This document shows positions 34,410 to 43,528 of a stretch of 64,000 nucleotides of DNA, piece by piece. Position 1 is the stretch's first letter. Every line of letters starts with the position of its first letter. This stretch comes from Nostoc flagelliforme FACHB-838 (GTDB lineage: Bacteria > Cyanobacteriota > Cyanobacteriia > Cyanobacteriales > Nostocaceae): positions 46,012-110,011 of the forward strand of contig NZ_JACJSI010000017.1 in assembly GCF_014698065.1 (NCBI RefSeq), in the 5' to 3' direction. The notes below the pieces were generated by a model. The model was not told the origin of the DNA. It did not search any database and saw only the letters and a list, made by a program, of their open reading frames with translations. Position numbers and translations under genes: made by a program.

Positions 34410-36578
34410 ATGCAGGTACTACGTTGTTCCCCTAGAAAAGAAATTCTCAGCCTCAATGTTAGTTTGGGGCGTGGTGGTGAAGCTTGTGTTTATGCAGTGC
34501 CATCTGATAACAACTTGGTGGCAAAGATTTACCACAAGCCAACCACTGCCCATGCTGATAAACTCCAGGCGATGCTTGCCAACCCACCAGAAAACCCTAC
34601 GGCTAGTTTGGGGCATATTTCTATCGCTTGGCCAGAGGATTTATTACGGGCAGCAGATGGCAAAAATAGCATCCTCGGCTTTTTAATGCCACGCATTCAG
34701 GGGATGCGGCCAATCATCGACTTTTATAACCCCCGAACCCGTCGTCAACACTGCCCCCTATTCAACTATCAGTACCTGCTCCGCACGGCTCGTAACCTAG
34801 CGGCAGCTTTTGCAGCTTTGCACGCTAGTGGATATTGTATTGGTGATGTGAACGAGTCAAATATTCTAGTCAGTGACACCGCCCTGGTGACTTTGATAGA
34901 CACAGACTCTTTCCAAGTACTTGACCCCAACAGCAATGTTGTTTATCGTTGCCCAGTAGGTAAACCAGAGTTTACTCCACCAGAACTACAGAATAAAACT
35001 TTTGCCCAACACGATCGCGAAATCTCTCACGATTTATTTGGGTTAGCGGTGCTAGTATTTCAACTCTTGATGGAAGGCACCCATCCATTTTCGGGGATAT
35101 TTCAAGGTGCTATTGAGCCACCACCCTACGAAGCACGCATTGCATCGGGTCATTTCACTTACAGCGAAAAGCGGTATGTACCATACTTACCCACACCTAT
35201 TGCGCCTCCTTGGGAAATTCTCCATCCCAGCTTACAGGAACTATTTATTCGTTGTTTTGAAGATGGTCACACCAACCCACTGCTGCGCCCCAGTGCCCAA
35301 ACTTGGCTCTCAGCAATAGCTGAAGCCGAAGATTCCCTGATTACCTGCACGACAAATCCCCAGCATCGCTACAACAACCACATGCGTAGCTGTCCGTGGT
35401 GTGAACGTACCGTGCGATTAGGCGGACGCGACCCCTTTCCATCACATCGAGCCATAGAAGCTAAAGAACATCTACAACCGCGAATCAAACGAAAAAAACA
35501 GTATACTCAGACACCACGTTTTCCACAGCGAGCCACATCACCGCAGCTAAGTAATTATTGGCAGCCAGTAATTACTCCCAGTGGTTCATCTTATAAACCT
35601 GCCAAAAAGTCAAGATTGTACCCGATTATTTGTTGTTTGCTGGGTTTTGGTTTGTTGGGATATGCGGACATAATGATTAAATTCACTCAGCCGTTGGTTT
35701 CCCAAAATGCTTACACCCAACAAGCATTGAAATCTCCCCAGACAAATAACAAACTCAGCTTCGCTGATTCTTATCAGCAAGGTTACATTGCTTATCAAGA
35801 GCGAGACTATGACAAAGCAGTTGTTAGCTTTAGTGAAGCAATTGAACAAGAACCTACACACGCCAGAGCAATTGTAAATCGTGGCAATGCCCGCTATAAC
35901 CTAAAAGACTACGAAGGAGCAGTTATAGATTATAGTCAAGCTCTCAAAATCAAGCCCAATCAAATTAAAGCTCTTGTAAATCGCGGTAATGCTCGCTATA
36001 TGCTAGCCGAATATAGTAACGATCCTGATACAGAGTATAACCTAGCGATCGCAGACTATAATCGGGCTATCGCTCTGGATGATAATGAAGTTGAAGCTTA
36101 TCTCAGACGAGGGATTGTTCGCACCCAAATGGCTAAATATAGCGGTGAATCTCAACAAGATTACAAAAAAGCGATCGCAGATTTTACTCACACAATAAAA
36201 CTTAATATATCCAAAGCAGAAGCTTACTTTCAGCGGGGTGTAGTCTATTATCAAATTGCTCAATATAGCAGCAATTATGAGCAAGAATATAATCAAGCGA
36301 TCGCTGACTTTAACCAAGCATTAACCATAAGCCCCAGATTAGCAAAAGTGTATCTCAAACGAGGTATGGTTCGCTATGAACTGGCACAATATGGCGGTAG
36401 TGAATCTAACAAAAATCAGACGAAAGCTATCGAAGATATACAGGCATCGGCCAAAATATTTCTTGAGCAAGGTGATATGGATAATTATCAGCAAGCACTC
36501 AGTAATATGTGTGTAGTCATAGAAAACAAATGTGACCCTTTATTCCAAGGCTCAAGTAATGCCGAAAAAACTAACTAG
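34410..36578 (+). CDS. YegI-type protein kinase with zinc-ribbon-like cysteines, one membrane segment and TPRs
   Basis: A 722-residue kinase. Residues 1-300 form the kinase domain: a Gly-rich loop LGRGGEACVY, Lys in NNLVAKIYHK, catalytic Asp146 in IGDVNESNILV (HRD replaced by IGD) and LIDTDSFQV for DFG, as in the YegI/TerY-triad group. Then come CTTNPQHRYNNHMRSCPWCERT (possible zinc ribbon, residues about 310-331), a basic linker, one membrane helix (about 403-421) and five or six tetratricopeptide repeats (about 455-690; AVVSFSEAIEQEP, AVIDYSQALKIKP, AIADYNRAIALDD). The TPR tail is probably outside or lumenal. It is the last gene of the triad and is followed by a hairpin terminator. Confidence 0.92.
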   Translation: MQVLRCSPRKEILSLNVSLGRGGEACVYAVPSDNNLVAKIYHKPTTAHADKLQAMLANPPENPTASLGHISIAWPEDLLRAADGKNSILGFLMPRIQGMRPIIDFYNPRTRRQHCPLFNYQYLLRTARNLAAAFAALHASGYCIGDVNESNILVSDTALVTLIDTDSFQVLDPNSNVVYRCPVGKPEFTPPELQNKTFAQHDREISHDLFGLAVLVFQLLMEGTHPFSGIFQGAIEPPPYEARIASGHFTYSEKRYVPYLPTPIAPPWEILHPSLQELFIRCFEDGHTNPLLRPSAQTWLSAIAEAEDSLITCTTNPQHRYNNHMRSCPWCERTVRLGGRDPFPSHRAIEAKEHLQPRIKRKKQYTQTPRFPQRATSPQLSNYWQPVITPSGSSYKPAKKSRLYPIICCLLGFGLLGYADIMIKFTQPLVSQNAYTQQALKSPQTNNKLSFADSYQQGYIAYQERDYDKAVVSFSEAIEQEPTHARAIVNRGNARYNLKDYEGAVIDYSQALKIKPNQIKALVNRGNARYMLAEYSNDPDTEYNLAIADYNRAIALDDNEVEAYLRRGIVRTQMAKYSGESQQDYKKAIADFTHTIKLNISKAEAYFQRGVVYYQIAQYSSNYEQEYNQAIADFNQALTISPRLAKVYLKRGMVRYELAQYGGSESNKNQTKAIEDIQASAKIFLEQGDMDNYQQALSNMCVVIENKCDPLFQGSSNAEKTN

Positions 36579-36635
36579 AAACAAGTAATTTTTGTTACTG
36601 AAATATTATTGGTTTTGATTGGAAAATCAAGCCTG

Positions 36636-36663
36636 ACTAGGGTTAGCTCCAGCTAACCCTAGT
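36636..36663 (+). terminator. Terminator of the TerY-type triad operon
   Basis: A perfect 13-bp stem ACTAGGGTTAGCT (36636-36648) with its complement (36651-36663), two-base loop, followed by TATTTTATT. It lies 58 bases after the kinase stop and before the first HEP-cluster gene. Confidence 0.8.
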
Positions 36664-36903
36664 TATTTTATTGGTGATATTTGTATTTAATTAAGTGATT
36701 TATTTTCATGTTTATAGATATTCATAGAGCTTTTATATAGAAAAGATTTTAATTTATCTTTCCTTTATAATTATGCCGAAAAATACAGTTAGATTATTGA
36801 CGGAGAAAGAGAAATCAGAAATAAATTTTCTCCCTCCAAGTGCATCCTCTTCATGTCGAAAAAGTCAAATAATCATATCCCTACAAATCTCCGAGGTAAT
36901 TGC

Positions 36904-37677
36904 ATGAAAGCGGTGATTTTGGCTGGAGGTCTTGGTACACGCCTCAGTGAAGAAACTAGTATCAGACCTAAGCCGATGGTTGAAATTGGTGGTAAGCCAA
37001 TTCTCTGGCACATTATGAAAACTTACTCAGCCCACGGCATTAATGACTTCATTATTTGTTGTGGTTACAAAGGTTACATAATTAAAGAGTATTTTGCTAA
37101 CTACTTTTTACACATGTCAGATGTCACCTTTGACATGAGATTTAACCAGATGAATGTGCATTCTGGGTATGCTGAACCCTGGCGTGTCACCTTAGTAAAT
37201 ACGGGTGATAATACCATGACAGGCGGACGTTTAAAACGAATCAGCGAACATCTTGGTAATGAAACTTTTTGCTTTACTTATGGTGATGGTGTAAGTAATA
37301 TTAATATCACCGAGCTAGTTAAGTTTCATAAACAACAAAATAGCTTAGGAACACTCACAGCTGTTCAACCAGCCGGACGTTTTGGTGCTATTTCTTTAGG
37401 ATATGAGCAAACTAAAATCACCAGCTTTCGGGAAAAACCTGAAGGTGATGGAGCTTGGATTAATGGCGGTTATTTTGTGTTAGAACCAGAAGTAATCAAC
37501 TTAATCGCTGATGACTCTACCGTATGGGAGCAAGAGCCATTAGAAAAGCTCGCTGATATGGAACAGCTATCTGCTTTCAAACATGATGGTTTTTGGCAGC
37601 CAATGGATACTTTACGTGATAAAAACTATCTGGAGGGGCTATGGAAGAACAATCAGGCTCCTTGGAAAGTTTGGTAG
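36904..37677 (+). CDS. rfbF: Glucose-1-phosphate cytidylyltransferase
   Basis: Makes CDP-glucose from glucose-1-phosphate and CTP. The chosen start MKAVILAGGLGTRLSEET gives 257 residues, the standard RfbF length, and has GAGG nine bases upstream; the frame is open 17 codons further but that part is unlike the family. Motifs: LAGGLGTRLSEETSIRPKPMVEIGGKP, CGYKGYIIKEYF, TGDNTMTGGRLKRI, YGDGVSNINI, FREKPEGDGAWINGGYFVLE. It opens the HEP cluster. A CDP-glucose 4,6-dehydratase is not seen next to it, so the fate of CDP-glucose is unclear. Confidence 0.94.
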   Translation: MKAVILAGGLGTRLSEETSIRPKPMVEIGGKPILWHIMKTYSAHGINDFIICCGYKGYIIKEYFANYFLHMSDVTFDMRFNQMNVHSGYAEPWRVTLVNTGDNTMTGGRLKRISEHLGNETFCFTYGDGVSNINITELVKFHKQQNSLGTLTAVQPAGRFGAISLGYEQTKITSFREKPEGDGAWINGGYFVLEPEVINLIADDSTVWEQEPLEKLADMEQLSAFKHDGFWQPMDTLRDKNYLEGLWKNNQAPWKVW

Positions 37678-37778
37678 AAAGAAAGTTGGGATGGAGCAGT
37701 AGGGGATAAGGGGAATAACCAATGCCCCATGCCCCATAACTTTATAGATTTACTGTAATTTCAAGTACAATAATACTA

Positions 37779-38993
37779 ATGTATGATTTTGCGATTATAG
37801 GTGGGGGAATAGTTGGACTATCGACAGCGTTGGCTTTAGGAAAACGCTATCCCAATGCCCGTATTTTAGTACTAGAAAAAGAAGGCCAATGGGCATTTCA
37901 CCAAACGGGCAATAATAGCGGGGTAATTCATTCTGGTATTTACTACAAGCCAGGAAGTTTTAAAGCGAAATTTTGTCGTGATGGTTCTCGCTCGATGGTA
38001 GAGTTCTGTCAAGAGCATGATATTGAACATGAAGTTTGTGGTAAGGTAATTGTGGCAACTGAAGCACAAGAACTACCACGCTTAGAAAATCTTTACCAAC
38101 GCGGCTTAGACAATGGCATAGAAGTCCAGAGAATCAGCCCGGAAGAAGTCAAAGAAATTGAACCTCATGTAAGGTGTGTAGGTGGAATTCGGGTATTCTC
38201 TACTGGTATTGTTAATTACAAGCAAGTTTGTTTGAAATATGCCCACCTAATTCAACAGCAGGGTGGGGATTTACACCTAAATACAAAAGTTCTGAAAATC
38301 TCTCCAAGTGGTAAAAATCAGGTACTGCAAACAAACAAGGGTAACTTTGAAACCCGCTTTGTAATTAATTGTACTGGATTGCATAGCGATCGCACCGCCA
38401 AACTAGGTCAAGTTGAACCCCAAGCCAAAATTGTCCCATTCCGGGGAGAATATTACGAACTCACCCCAGAAAAACGCTATCTGGTCAAGACATTAATTTA
38501 CCCAGTACCCAATCCAGATTTCCCATTCCTGGGTGTCCACTTTACCCGGATGATTGATGGTAGCGTCCATGCAGGGCCAAACGCGGTTCTGTCGCTCAAA
38601 CGCGAAGGTTACAAAAAAACCGACTTTGACTTACGCGATTTTCTGGAAGTCATCACCTATCCTGGTTTTTGGAAGTTAGCAGCCAAACACGCTGATGAAG
38701 GCATCCAAGAAATCATTCGTTCTTTTAGCAAAGCAGCCTTCACCAGAAGTTTGCAAAAACTAATTCCCGAAGTCCAAGCAGAAGATTTAGTTCCCACTCA
38801 TGCAGGAGTCCGCGCTCAAGCCTTAATGAACGATGGCAAGCTTGTAGACGACTTTTTGATTGTTTCTGGTCAAAACTCCATTCATGTTTGCAATGCTCCT
38901 TCACCGGCTGCCACATCTTCTCTAGAAATCGGCAAAGCACTAGTTACTCAAATTCCCCAACTCTCGCATCTAGATAGTGCAGTAAATGCATAG
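37779..38993 (+). CDS. lhgO: L-2-hydroxyglutarate oxidase
   Basis: A 404-residue FAD-dependent oxidase of the DAO superfamily that converts L-2-hydroxyglutarate to 2-oxoglutarate, feeding electrons to quinones in E. coli. It has the dinucleotide motif IIGGGIVGLSTALAL, the LhgO segment FHQTGNNSGVIHSGIYYKPGS, NCTGLHSDR, FRGEYYEL, and PFLGVHFTRMIDGSVHAGPNA, PTHAGVRAQAL and VSGQNSIHVCNAPSPAATSSLEIG near the end. Its place in a polysaccharide cluster is unusual; the PhyH-type dioxygenase encoded 3 kb further uses 2-oxoglutarate. Alternatively it acts on a sugar-derived acid. Confidence 0.92.
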   Translation: MYDFAIIGGGIVGLSTALALGKRYPNARILVLEKEGQWAFHQTGNNSGVIHSGIYYKPGSFKAKFCRDGSRSMVEFCQEHDIEHEVCGKVIVATEAQELPRLENLYQRGLDNGIEVQRISPEEVKEIEPHVRCVGGIRVFSTGIVNYKQVCLKYAHLIQQQGGDLHLNTKVLKISPSGKNQVLQTNKGNFETRFVINCTGLHSDRTAKLGQVEPQAKIVPFRGEYYELTPEKRYLVKTLIYPVPNPDFPFLGVHFTRMIDGSVHAGPNAVLSLKREGYKKTDFDLRDFLEVITYPGFWKLAAKHADEGIQEIIRSFSKAAFTRSLQKLIPEVQAEDLVPTHAGVRAQALMNDGKLVDDFLIVSGQNSIHVCNAPSPAATSSLEIGKALVTQIPQLSHLDSAVNA

Positions 38994-39366
38994 ATAACAT
39001 AGTTATTACTTCCGGGCTGCTGAATAAAAGGATGAATCTTGTATAGTGGACATCTTTACCAGCCTGGAAATACAAGGGACGGGTAAAAAGTGTAGTGCAT
39101 CAATTCAAGAATCGCTATAGAGCGCTGCTACCCAATGAGTTAGTCGGCAAACTATGTAATGACTGTTAGCCGACTGACCTAACCCCCTTGCCTATTAGCG
39201 TTGAGGAGTAAGATTCAAAGCCTTTCTCACCGAGAGAGGTCGAGTTATTGCATAGACGCGAAAAATATAGCACTTCCCTTTTAGATGCGACACGCTATAG
39301 GGCACACATCTGTGCGTCCTTACTAAACGAAAAATTTAACTCATCAATACAAAGGAATTAACCACA
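38994..39366. other. Intergenic region in the HEP cluster
   Basis: 373 bases between lhgO and the SDR gene. A weak 7-bp inverted repeat AGTCGGC/GCCGACT lies at about 39131-39175. The end, AAAGGAATTAACCACA, is a good ribosome binding site for the SDR gene. A promoter could be here but none is clear. Confidence 0.4.
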
Positions 39367-40395
39367 ATGAAAATATTAGTAACTGGAACAGAAGGCTATC
39401 TTGGTTCATTATTACCGCCTCTGTTAATCGAACGGAGACATGAAGTTATTGGTCTAGATACCGGCTTCTATAAAGTTGGTTGGCTGTACAACCCTAGTGG
39501 AGTGACACCCAAAACCCTCAACAAAGATATCCGCAACATTACCCCTGATGATTTGGAAGGTATTGAAGCCATAGTTCACATGGCGGAACTCTCCAACGAC
39601 CCAGCTGGACAATTAGCACCTAATATTACATATGAAATTAATCATGTAGGTTCAGTTCGTCTGGCTAATCTAGCTAAGACTATGGGTGTGCGTCGCTTCG
39701 TATATATGTCTTCGTGCAGTGTCTATGGTGTTGCTACCGCAGGTGATGTCACAGAAGAATCTGCGATTAACCCTCAAACAGCCTACGCAGAATGCAAAAC
39801 TCTTGTAGAGAGAGATGTCAGACCACTCGCTGACGATGACTTTTCTCCCACCTTTATGCGGAATGCTACAGCCTTTGGTGCTTCCCCTAGAATGCGCTTT
39901 GATATTGTTTTAAACAACTTAGCAGGGTTGGCATGGACTAGCAAAGAAATCAAAATGATTAGTGATGGTACACCTTGGCGGCCATTAGTCCACGCATTGG
40001 ATATTTGCAAAGCAATAGTCTGCACCTTGGAAGCACCACGGGACATTGTACATAACCAAATTTTTAATGTTGGAGATACAGCAAACAATTATCGCGTTAG
40101 AGAAATTGCAGAAATTATTGCTGATGTTTTCCCAGATTGTAAATTGTCCTTTGGTGACAACGGCGCAGATAACCGCAGCTATCGGGTATCCTTCGAGAAA
40201 ATCAACACAATCTTACCCGGATTTAAGTGTGATTGGAATGCCCAACTTGGTGCCCAACAGTTATTTGATTTATTCAGTCAAATACACATGGCTGAAGATA
40301 CATTCTTGTTTAGAGGATTTACCCGTTTAAAACAGCTAGAGTATCTGATTCGTACCGAGCAAATTGACAAAGATTTCTTCTGGAACAAAAAGTAG
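39367..40395 (+). CDS. Extended SDR family NAD-dependent epimerase/dehydratase
   Basis: A 342-residue extended short-chain dehydrogenase. It has the Rossmann motif VTGTEGYLGSLLPPLL, VHMAELSNDPAG (cofactor-side), SSCSVYGVA, the catalytic pair in YAECK and MRNATAFGASPRMRFD. The product is an isomerised or dehydrated nucleotide sugar. Together with RfbF and the RmlC-like protein it should build the unusual HEP sugar. The substrate is probably a CDP- or GDP-linked hexose; it does not resemble the classical CDP-glucose dehydratase. AAGGAATTAACC precedes the ATG. Confidence 0.9.
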   Translation: MKILVTGTEGYLGSLLPPLLIERRHEVIGLDTGFYKVGWLYNPSGVTPKTLNKDIRNITPDDLEGIEAIVHMAELSNDPAGQLAPNITYEINHVGSVRLANLAKTMGVRRFVYMSSCSVYGVATAGDVTEESAINPQTAYAECKTLVERDVRPLADDDFSPTFMRNATAFGASPRMRFDIVLNNLAGLAWTSKEIKMISDGTPWRPLVHALDICKAIVCTLEAPRDIVHNQIFNVGDTANNYRVREIAEIIADVFPDCKLSFGDNGADNRSYRVSFEKINTILPGFKCDWNAQLGAQQLFDLFSQIHMAEDTFLFRGFTRLKQLEYLIRTEQIDKDFFWNKK

Positions 40396-40403
40396 CTAGA
40401 TTG

Positions 40404-40501
40404 GCTATTAGTGTGTAAAGAAATAATTTAATTAGAGGAAATATTCGTAGTTCTAGTGCAAAGTACGAACCAATTAAAAGCTAAAATTACACACTAATAG
40501 C
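40404..40501. mobile_element. MITE-like element with perfect 15-bp terminal inverted repeats
   Basis: GCTATTAGTGTGTAA (40404-40418) is exactly complementary to 40487-40501. The 98-bp element also has inner repeats TTAATT/AATTAA and TTCGTA/TACGAA, so the whole can fold as one long hairpin. No coding capacity. It lies in the 373-base gap between the SDR and GT2 genes; A/T-rich leader sequence fills the rest. Confidence 0.65.
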
Positions 40502-40768
40502 ATCAATGTTTTTGAAAAAAACAAATTTGCTGCCGGGCTGCATCGTATAGAAATTTACATTACATTTGGAGAAAAAGTTAAAGAAACAAAGCACAAGCTA
40601 TTAATTATTTAATTATTTGAATAATTAATAATTGTTGAAAAATAACTAAAAGGCGTATCTACTTGATAATCATGCGAGCGCATCAAAAAAAATAGACTAA
40701 AAAGCAACTTATTAACTAAGAAGCTACTACTACTACCAATTATTCTTAACTACAGAATTGAGCTTAAT

Positions 40769-41776
40769 ATGAATAAATTGCTGACTATTGCCATTCCTAC
40801 ATTTAATCGTGCTGGGTTACTTGATAAACAGTTAGCATGGCTAGCTCAAGCAATTAAAGGTTTTGAACATGATTGTGAAATTTTAGTTTCTGATAATTGT
40901 TCAACAGACAAAACTCAGGAGGTGATTCAAAAATGGCAATTAATACTTAGCAATATTACATTTAAGTCCAATAAAAACCCTCAAAATTTAGGCGTTGTCA
41001 AAAATATTATGTATTGCCTAAATTCTACAACAACAAAATATGTTTGGACAATCGGTGATGATGACCCGATTCAAGATATAGCTATTGCTTATGTAATTAG
41101 TAAACTCAAGCAACATGAGGATTTATCACTATTATTCCTTAACTTTTCTGGTCGAAACCAAATTACCGGTGAACCAGTTCACCCACCCACAATTGTTGGT
41201 AATCGCTGGTTTGATATAGATACTGAAAATGGTGATGGTGATGGTAAAGCTATATTTGAACATTGTTTCTCAAAAAGTGTTGGTGCAGTTATTTTTCTGA
41301 CTGCTACAATCTACCGCGCTGATTTAGTGAAACGCGCTCTCCAAAATTGGCAAGATGCTGAGAATAACTGGATATCTTTAGCATATTTAGCCGGGTATTG
41401 TGCTGCTAATGGTCGTGTAATTGTTACTAAAGAGACTTATTTAGAATGTGTTGTTGGTGTGAGTTATTGGCAGAAAGAACCAAAATCTGCGCTGTTAATG
41501 CAATACAAACACATACCCGAAGTGATTTTGAAATTGGAACAGAATGGATATTCTAAGCACTTTTGCAGGCGGATGCTTTTGCAGAACGGTAAGGAAGTCA
41601 GCTTGAAAGTTTTCTTGGGTGCTTTAAGAAGATGGCCGATGTCCGCTATCAGAATAGTAGTTCCATTTTTGGCTTTAGTCAGCTTGTGTGCTTTTGATGC
41701 GATGGTTTCTAAAGAGTTTGGGTTAACAAAATCATCTGAAATATCTACTCAAGGAGTGCAAGGCTATAAGCCATAA
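40769..41776 (+). CDS. Glycosyltransferase family 2
   Basis: A 335-residue inverting GT2 enzyme. The N-terminal LLTIAIPTFNRAGLLDKQLAWLAQA with ILVSDNCSTDKTQEVI forms the nucleotide-binding fold; the metal-binding DXD is in WTIGDDDPIQD. The C-terminus has one hydrophobic segment (AIRIVVPFLALVSLCAFDAM), which may anchor the protein at the inner membrane. Two genes before the RmlC-like gene, it is part of the HEP cluster's transferase set. Acceptor and sugar unknown. Confidence 0.9.
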   Translation: MNKLLTIAIPTFNRAGLLDKQLAWLAQAIKGFEHDCEILVSDNCSTDKTQEVIQKWQLILSNITFKSNKNPQNLGVVKNIMYCLNSTTTKYVWTIGDDDPIQDIAIAYVISKLKQHEDLSLLFLNFSGRNQITGEPVHPPTIVGNRWFDIDTENGDGDGKAIFEHCFSKSVGAVIFLTATIYRADLVKRALQNWQDAENNWISLAYLAGYCAANGRVIVTKETYLECVVGVSYWQKEPKSALLMQYKHIPEVILKLEQNGYSKHFCRRMLLQNGKEVSLKVFLGALRRWPMSAIRIVVPFLALVSLCAFDAMVSKEFGLTKSSEISTQGVQGYKP

Positions 41777-41819
41777 CTAAATTTCTGATAAACATACATC
41801 AAAAAGAAGAAAATACGTC

Positions 41820-42671
41820 ATGTTGAGTGCAATCAAACGCAAAATATTTACACTATCTTCTGACTTTGAATATTACGTAGCCCGTTGGAAGCATAGCAAA
41901 AATCTGCCAGCATTGGAAGGACGCGATCGCAAGATCCTAAATGCTCTCAAAAAAGATGGTGTTTACGTCACAACGCTGGCAGATTTAGAGTTAAACTCTA
42001 GCTCAGAACTGCTCAAAGCTGCTTACCATCAATTGTCTCAGACGGAAAATCCCAACAATGATCATCTAGACGAAAGGTTGCCACAAATTTCCACAGTTAC
42101 AGGTTTGCCAGAATTCTATGCCTGGGGAATAGAGAAAAGACTTCTCAATATTGTCGAAAATTATATTGGTCTTCCTATTGCTTTTCATGGCGTACATTTA
42201 CGTAAAGATTTCAATAGTAAACATCAGTTTGGGACACTGCTATGGCATAGCGATGCAGAAGACCGTCGGATTATCAAAATCTTTATTTACTTGAATGATG
42301 TAGAAGAAAAAACTGGGCCTTTTGAATACATTCCTCGCTCTTTAACTCCCTTATTTAGTTGGAAATACTTTCAACTTTACTACAAACTTTATAAATCAGG
42401 CTATATGGGTATCGATGATGAACAAGTAAAACCAGTCATCCCCAAATCAGCTTGGAAATCCTGCCCAGGCCCAGCAGGCACTGTCATTCTTGTAGATACG
42501 AAAAATACTTTGCATCACGGCACAGTCCGCACAGAAGACCGATCAGCACTATTCTTGTGTTACACCGCCAACCCCCCCGAAAGACCAGACCTCTGTACCC
42601 AGTACTGGGATGATACTTATCCCAGAGCAGAGTTACGTTCTGCATCTGATGCAGTTCAAGTTTCCACTTAA
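41820..42671 (+). CDS. Phytanoyl-CoA dioxygenase (PhyH) family oxygenase
   Basis: A 283-residue Fe(II)/2-oxoglutarate-dependent oxygenase of the PhyH family. The facial triad is visible as LLWHSDAEDRRIIKIFIYLNDV (His-x-Asp) and LHHGTVRTEDRSALFLCY (distal His, followed by an Arg for 2-oxoglutarate). GPFEYIPRS between them is typical. It consumes 2-oxoglutarate and oxygen to hydroxylate a substrate, presumably a sugar nucleotide, lipid carrier or glycan here. Oxygen dependence is notable in a heterocyst-envelope cluster. Only 43 bases separate it from the GT2 gene. Confidence 0.85.
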   Translation: MLSAIKRKIFTLSSDFEYYVARWKHSKNLPALEGRDRKILNALKKDGVYVTTLADLELNSSSELLKAAYHQLSQTENPNNDHLDERLPQISTVTGLPEFYAWGIEKRLLNIVENYIGLPIAFHGVHLRKDFNSKHQFGTLLWHSDAEDRRIIKIFIYLNDVEEKTGPFEYIPRSLTPLFSWKYFQLYYKLYKSGYMGIDDEQVKPVIPKSAWKSCPGPAGTVILVDTKNTLHHGTVRTEDRSALFLCYTANPPERPDLCTQYWDDTYPRAELRSASDAVQVST

Positions 42672-42720
42672 AAGCGTAGATTACTCTCTTTTCGTCAGAA
42701 GAGTATCTAATTTAATTAAC

Positions 42721-42854
42721 CGCAGAGGCGCAGAGAACACAGAGGAAGAGAAAGAAGAGTTCATGCGTCAATTCAGCAACGCCAAAATTTATAGGTTTAG
42801 GATTGCACAATATCTCTCAAAGTCTCATATCTTTGCGCCCTCTGCGCCTCTGTG
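42721..42854. repeat. Dispersed CAGAGGCGCAGAG inverted repeat
   Basis: A perfect 13-bp inverted repeat, CAGAGGCGCAGAG (42723-42735) and its complement (42840-42852), encloses about 105 bases. The CGCAGAGGCGCAGAG motif is a widespread cyanobacterial interspersed repeat. The region extends the upstream frame of the RmlC-like gene by chance. Confidence 0.65.
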
Positions 42855-42923
42855 ATTAGTTTCTTATGTGGCGCAAACACTAAAGTATTTTCTTTACTAA
42901 ACATTCATTCCAAAGGAATCATA

Positions 42924-43472
42924 ATGATTTTCACTGAAACCGCACTTAAAGACGCATTCATTATTGATTTAGAAGAAAAACCAGACCACCGTGGTTTTTT
43001 CGCTCGGTCTTTCTGCGCTCAAGAATTTGAAACACACGGCTTAAAACCAACAGTTGCTCAATGTAACCTGTCTTTTAACTACAAAAAAGGCACTATTCGG
43101 GGAATGCACTATCAAATTCTGCCAGCCGCAGAAACAAAATTAATTCGCTGTACTAAAGGCGCAATCTATGACGTAATTATTGATATGCGTCCTGAATCTC
43201 CCTCTTTTCTATCATATATTGGTGTAGAACTCACTCCAGAAAACCGCCGTGCTTTGTATGTTCCAGAAATGTTTGCTCATGGCTATCAAGCACTCACAGA
43301 TGAAACCGAGGTTGTATATCAAGTGGGTGAATTTTACACGCCAGGGTATGAAAGAGGTCTACGCTATGATGACCCATTCTTTGACATCAATTGGCCTCTA
43401 GATGTAACTGAAATTTCCGATAAAGATTTAAAGTGGCCTTTATTGAGAATGATGACTGTTGGAGGAAAATAG
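42924..43472 (+). CDS. rfbC: dTDP-4-dehydrorhamnose 3,5-epimerase family protein
   Basis: A 182-residue cupin of the RmlC family. ATG at 42924 is preceded by AAAGGAATC and gives the standard family length; the open frame extends upstream into a repeat and is discounted. Motifs: DHRGFFARSF, CNLSFNYKKGTIRGMHYQ (catalytic His), KLIRCTKGAIYDVIIDMR, YVPEMFAHGYQALTDETEVVYQV and YDDPFFDINWP. It epimerises a 4-keto-6-deoxy nucleotide sugar. No RmlA, RmlB or RmlD lie here, so the substrate may be a CDP sugar from RfbF and the SDR protein. Confidence 0.9.
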   Translation: MIFTETALKDAFIIDLEEKPDHRGFFARSFCAQEFETHGLKPTVAQCNLSFNYKKGTIRGMHYQILPAAETKLIRCTKGAIYDVIIDMRPESPSFLSYIGVELTPENRRALYVPEMFAHGYQALTDETEVVYQVGEFYTPGYERGLRYDDPFFDINWPLDVTEISDKDLKWPLLRMMTVGGK

Positions 43473-43528
43473 CTATTTCAAGCCTGTAACTACTCTCTGT
43501 TTAACTTCACAATTATAAGAGGTATCAA

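Noticed and set aside
36853..36903. Longer N-terminus for RfbF
   Set aside because: The 17 extra residues do not resemble the family, whose N-terminus is MKAVILAGG, and a ribosome binding site precedes the inner ATG.
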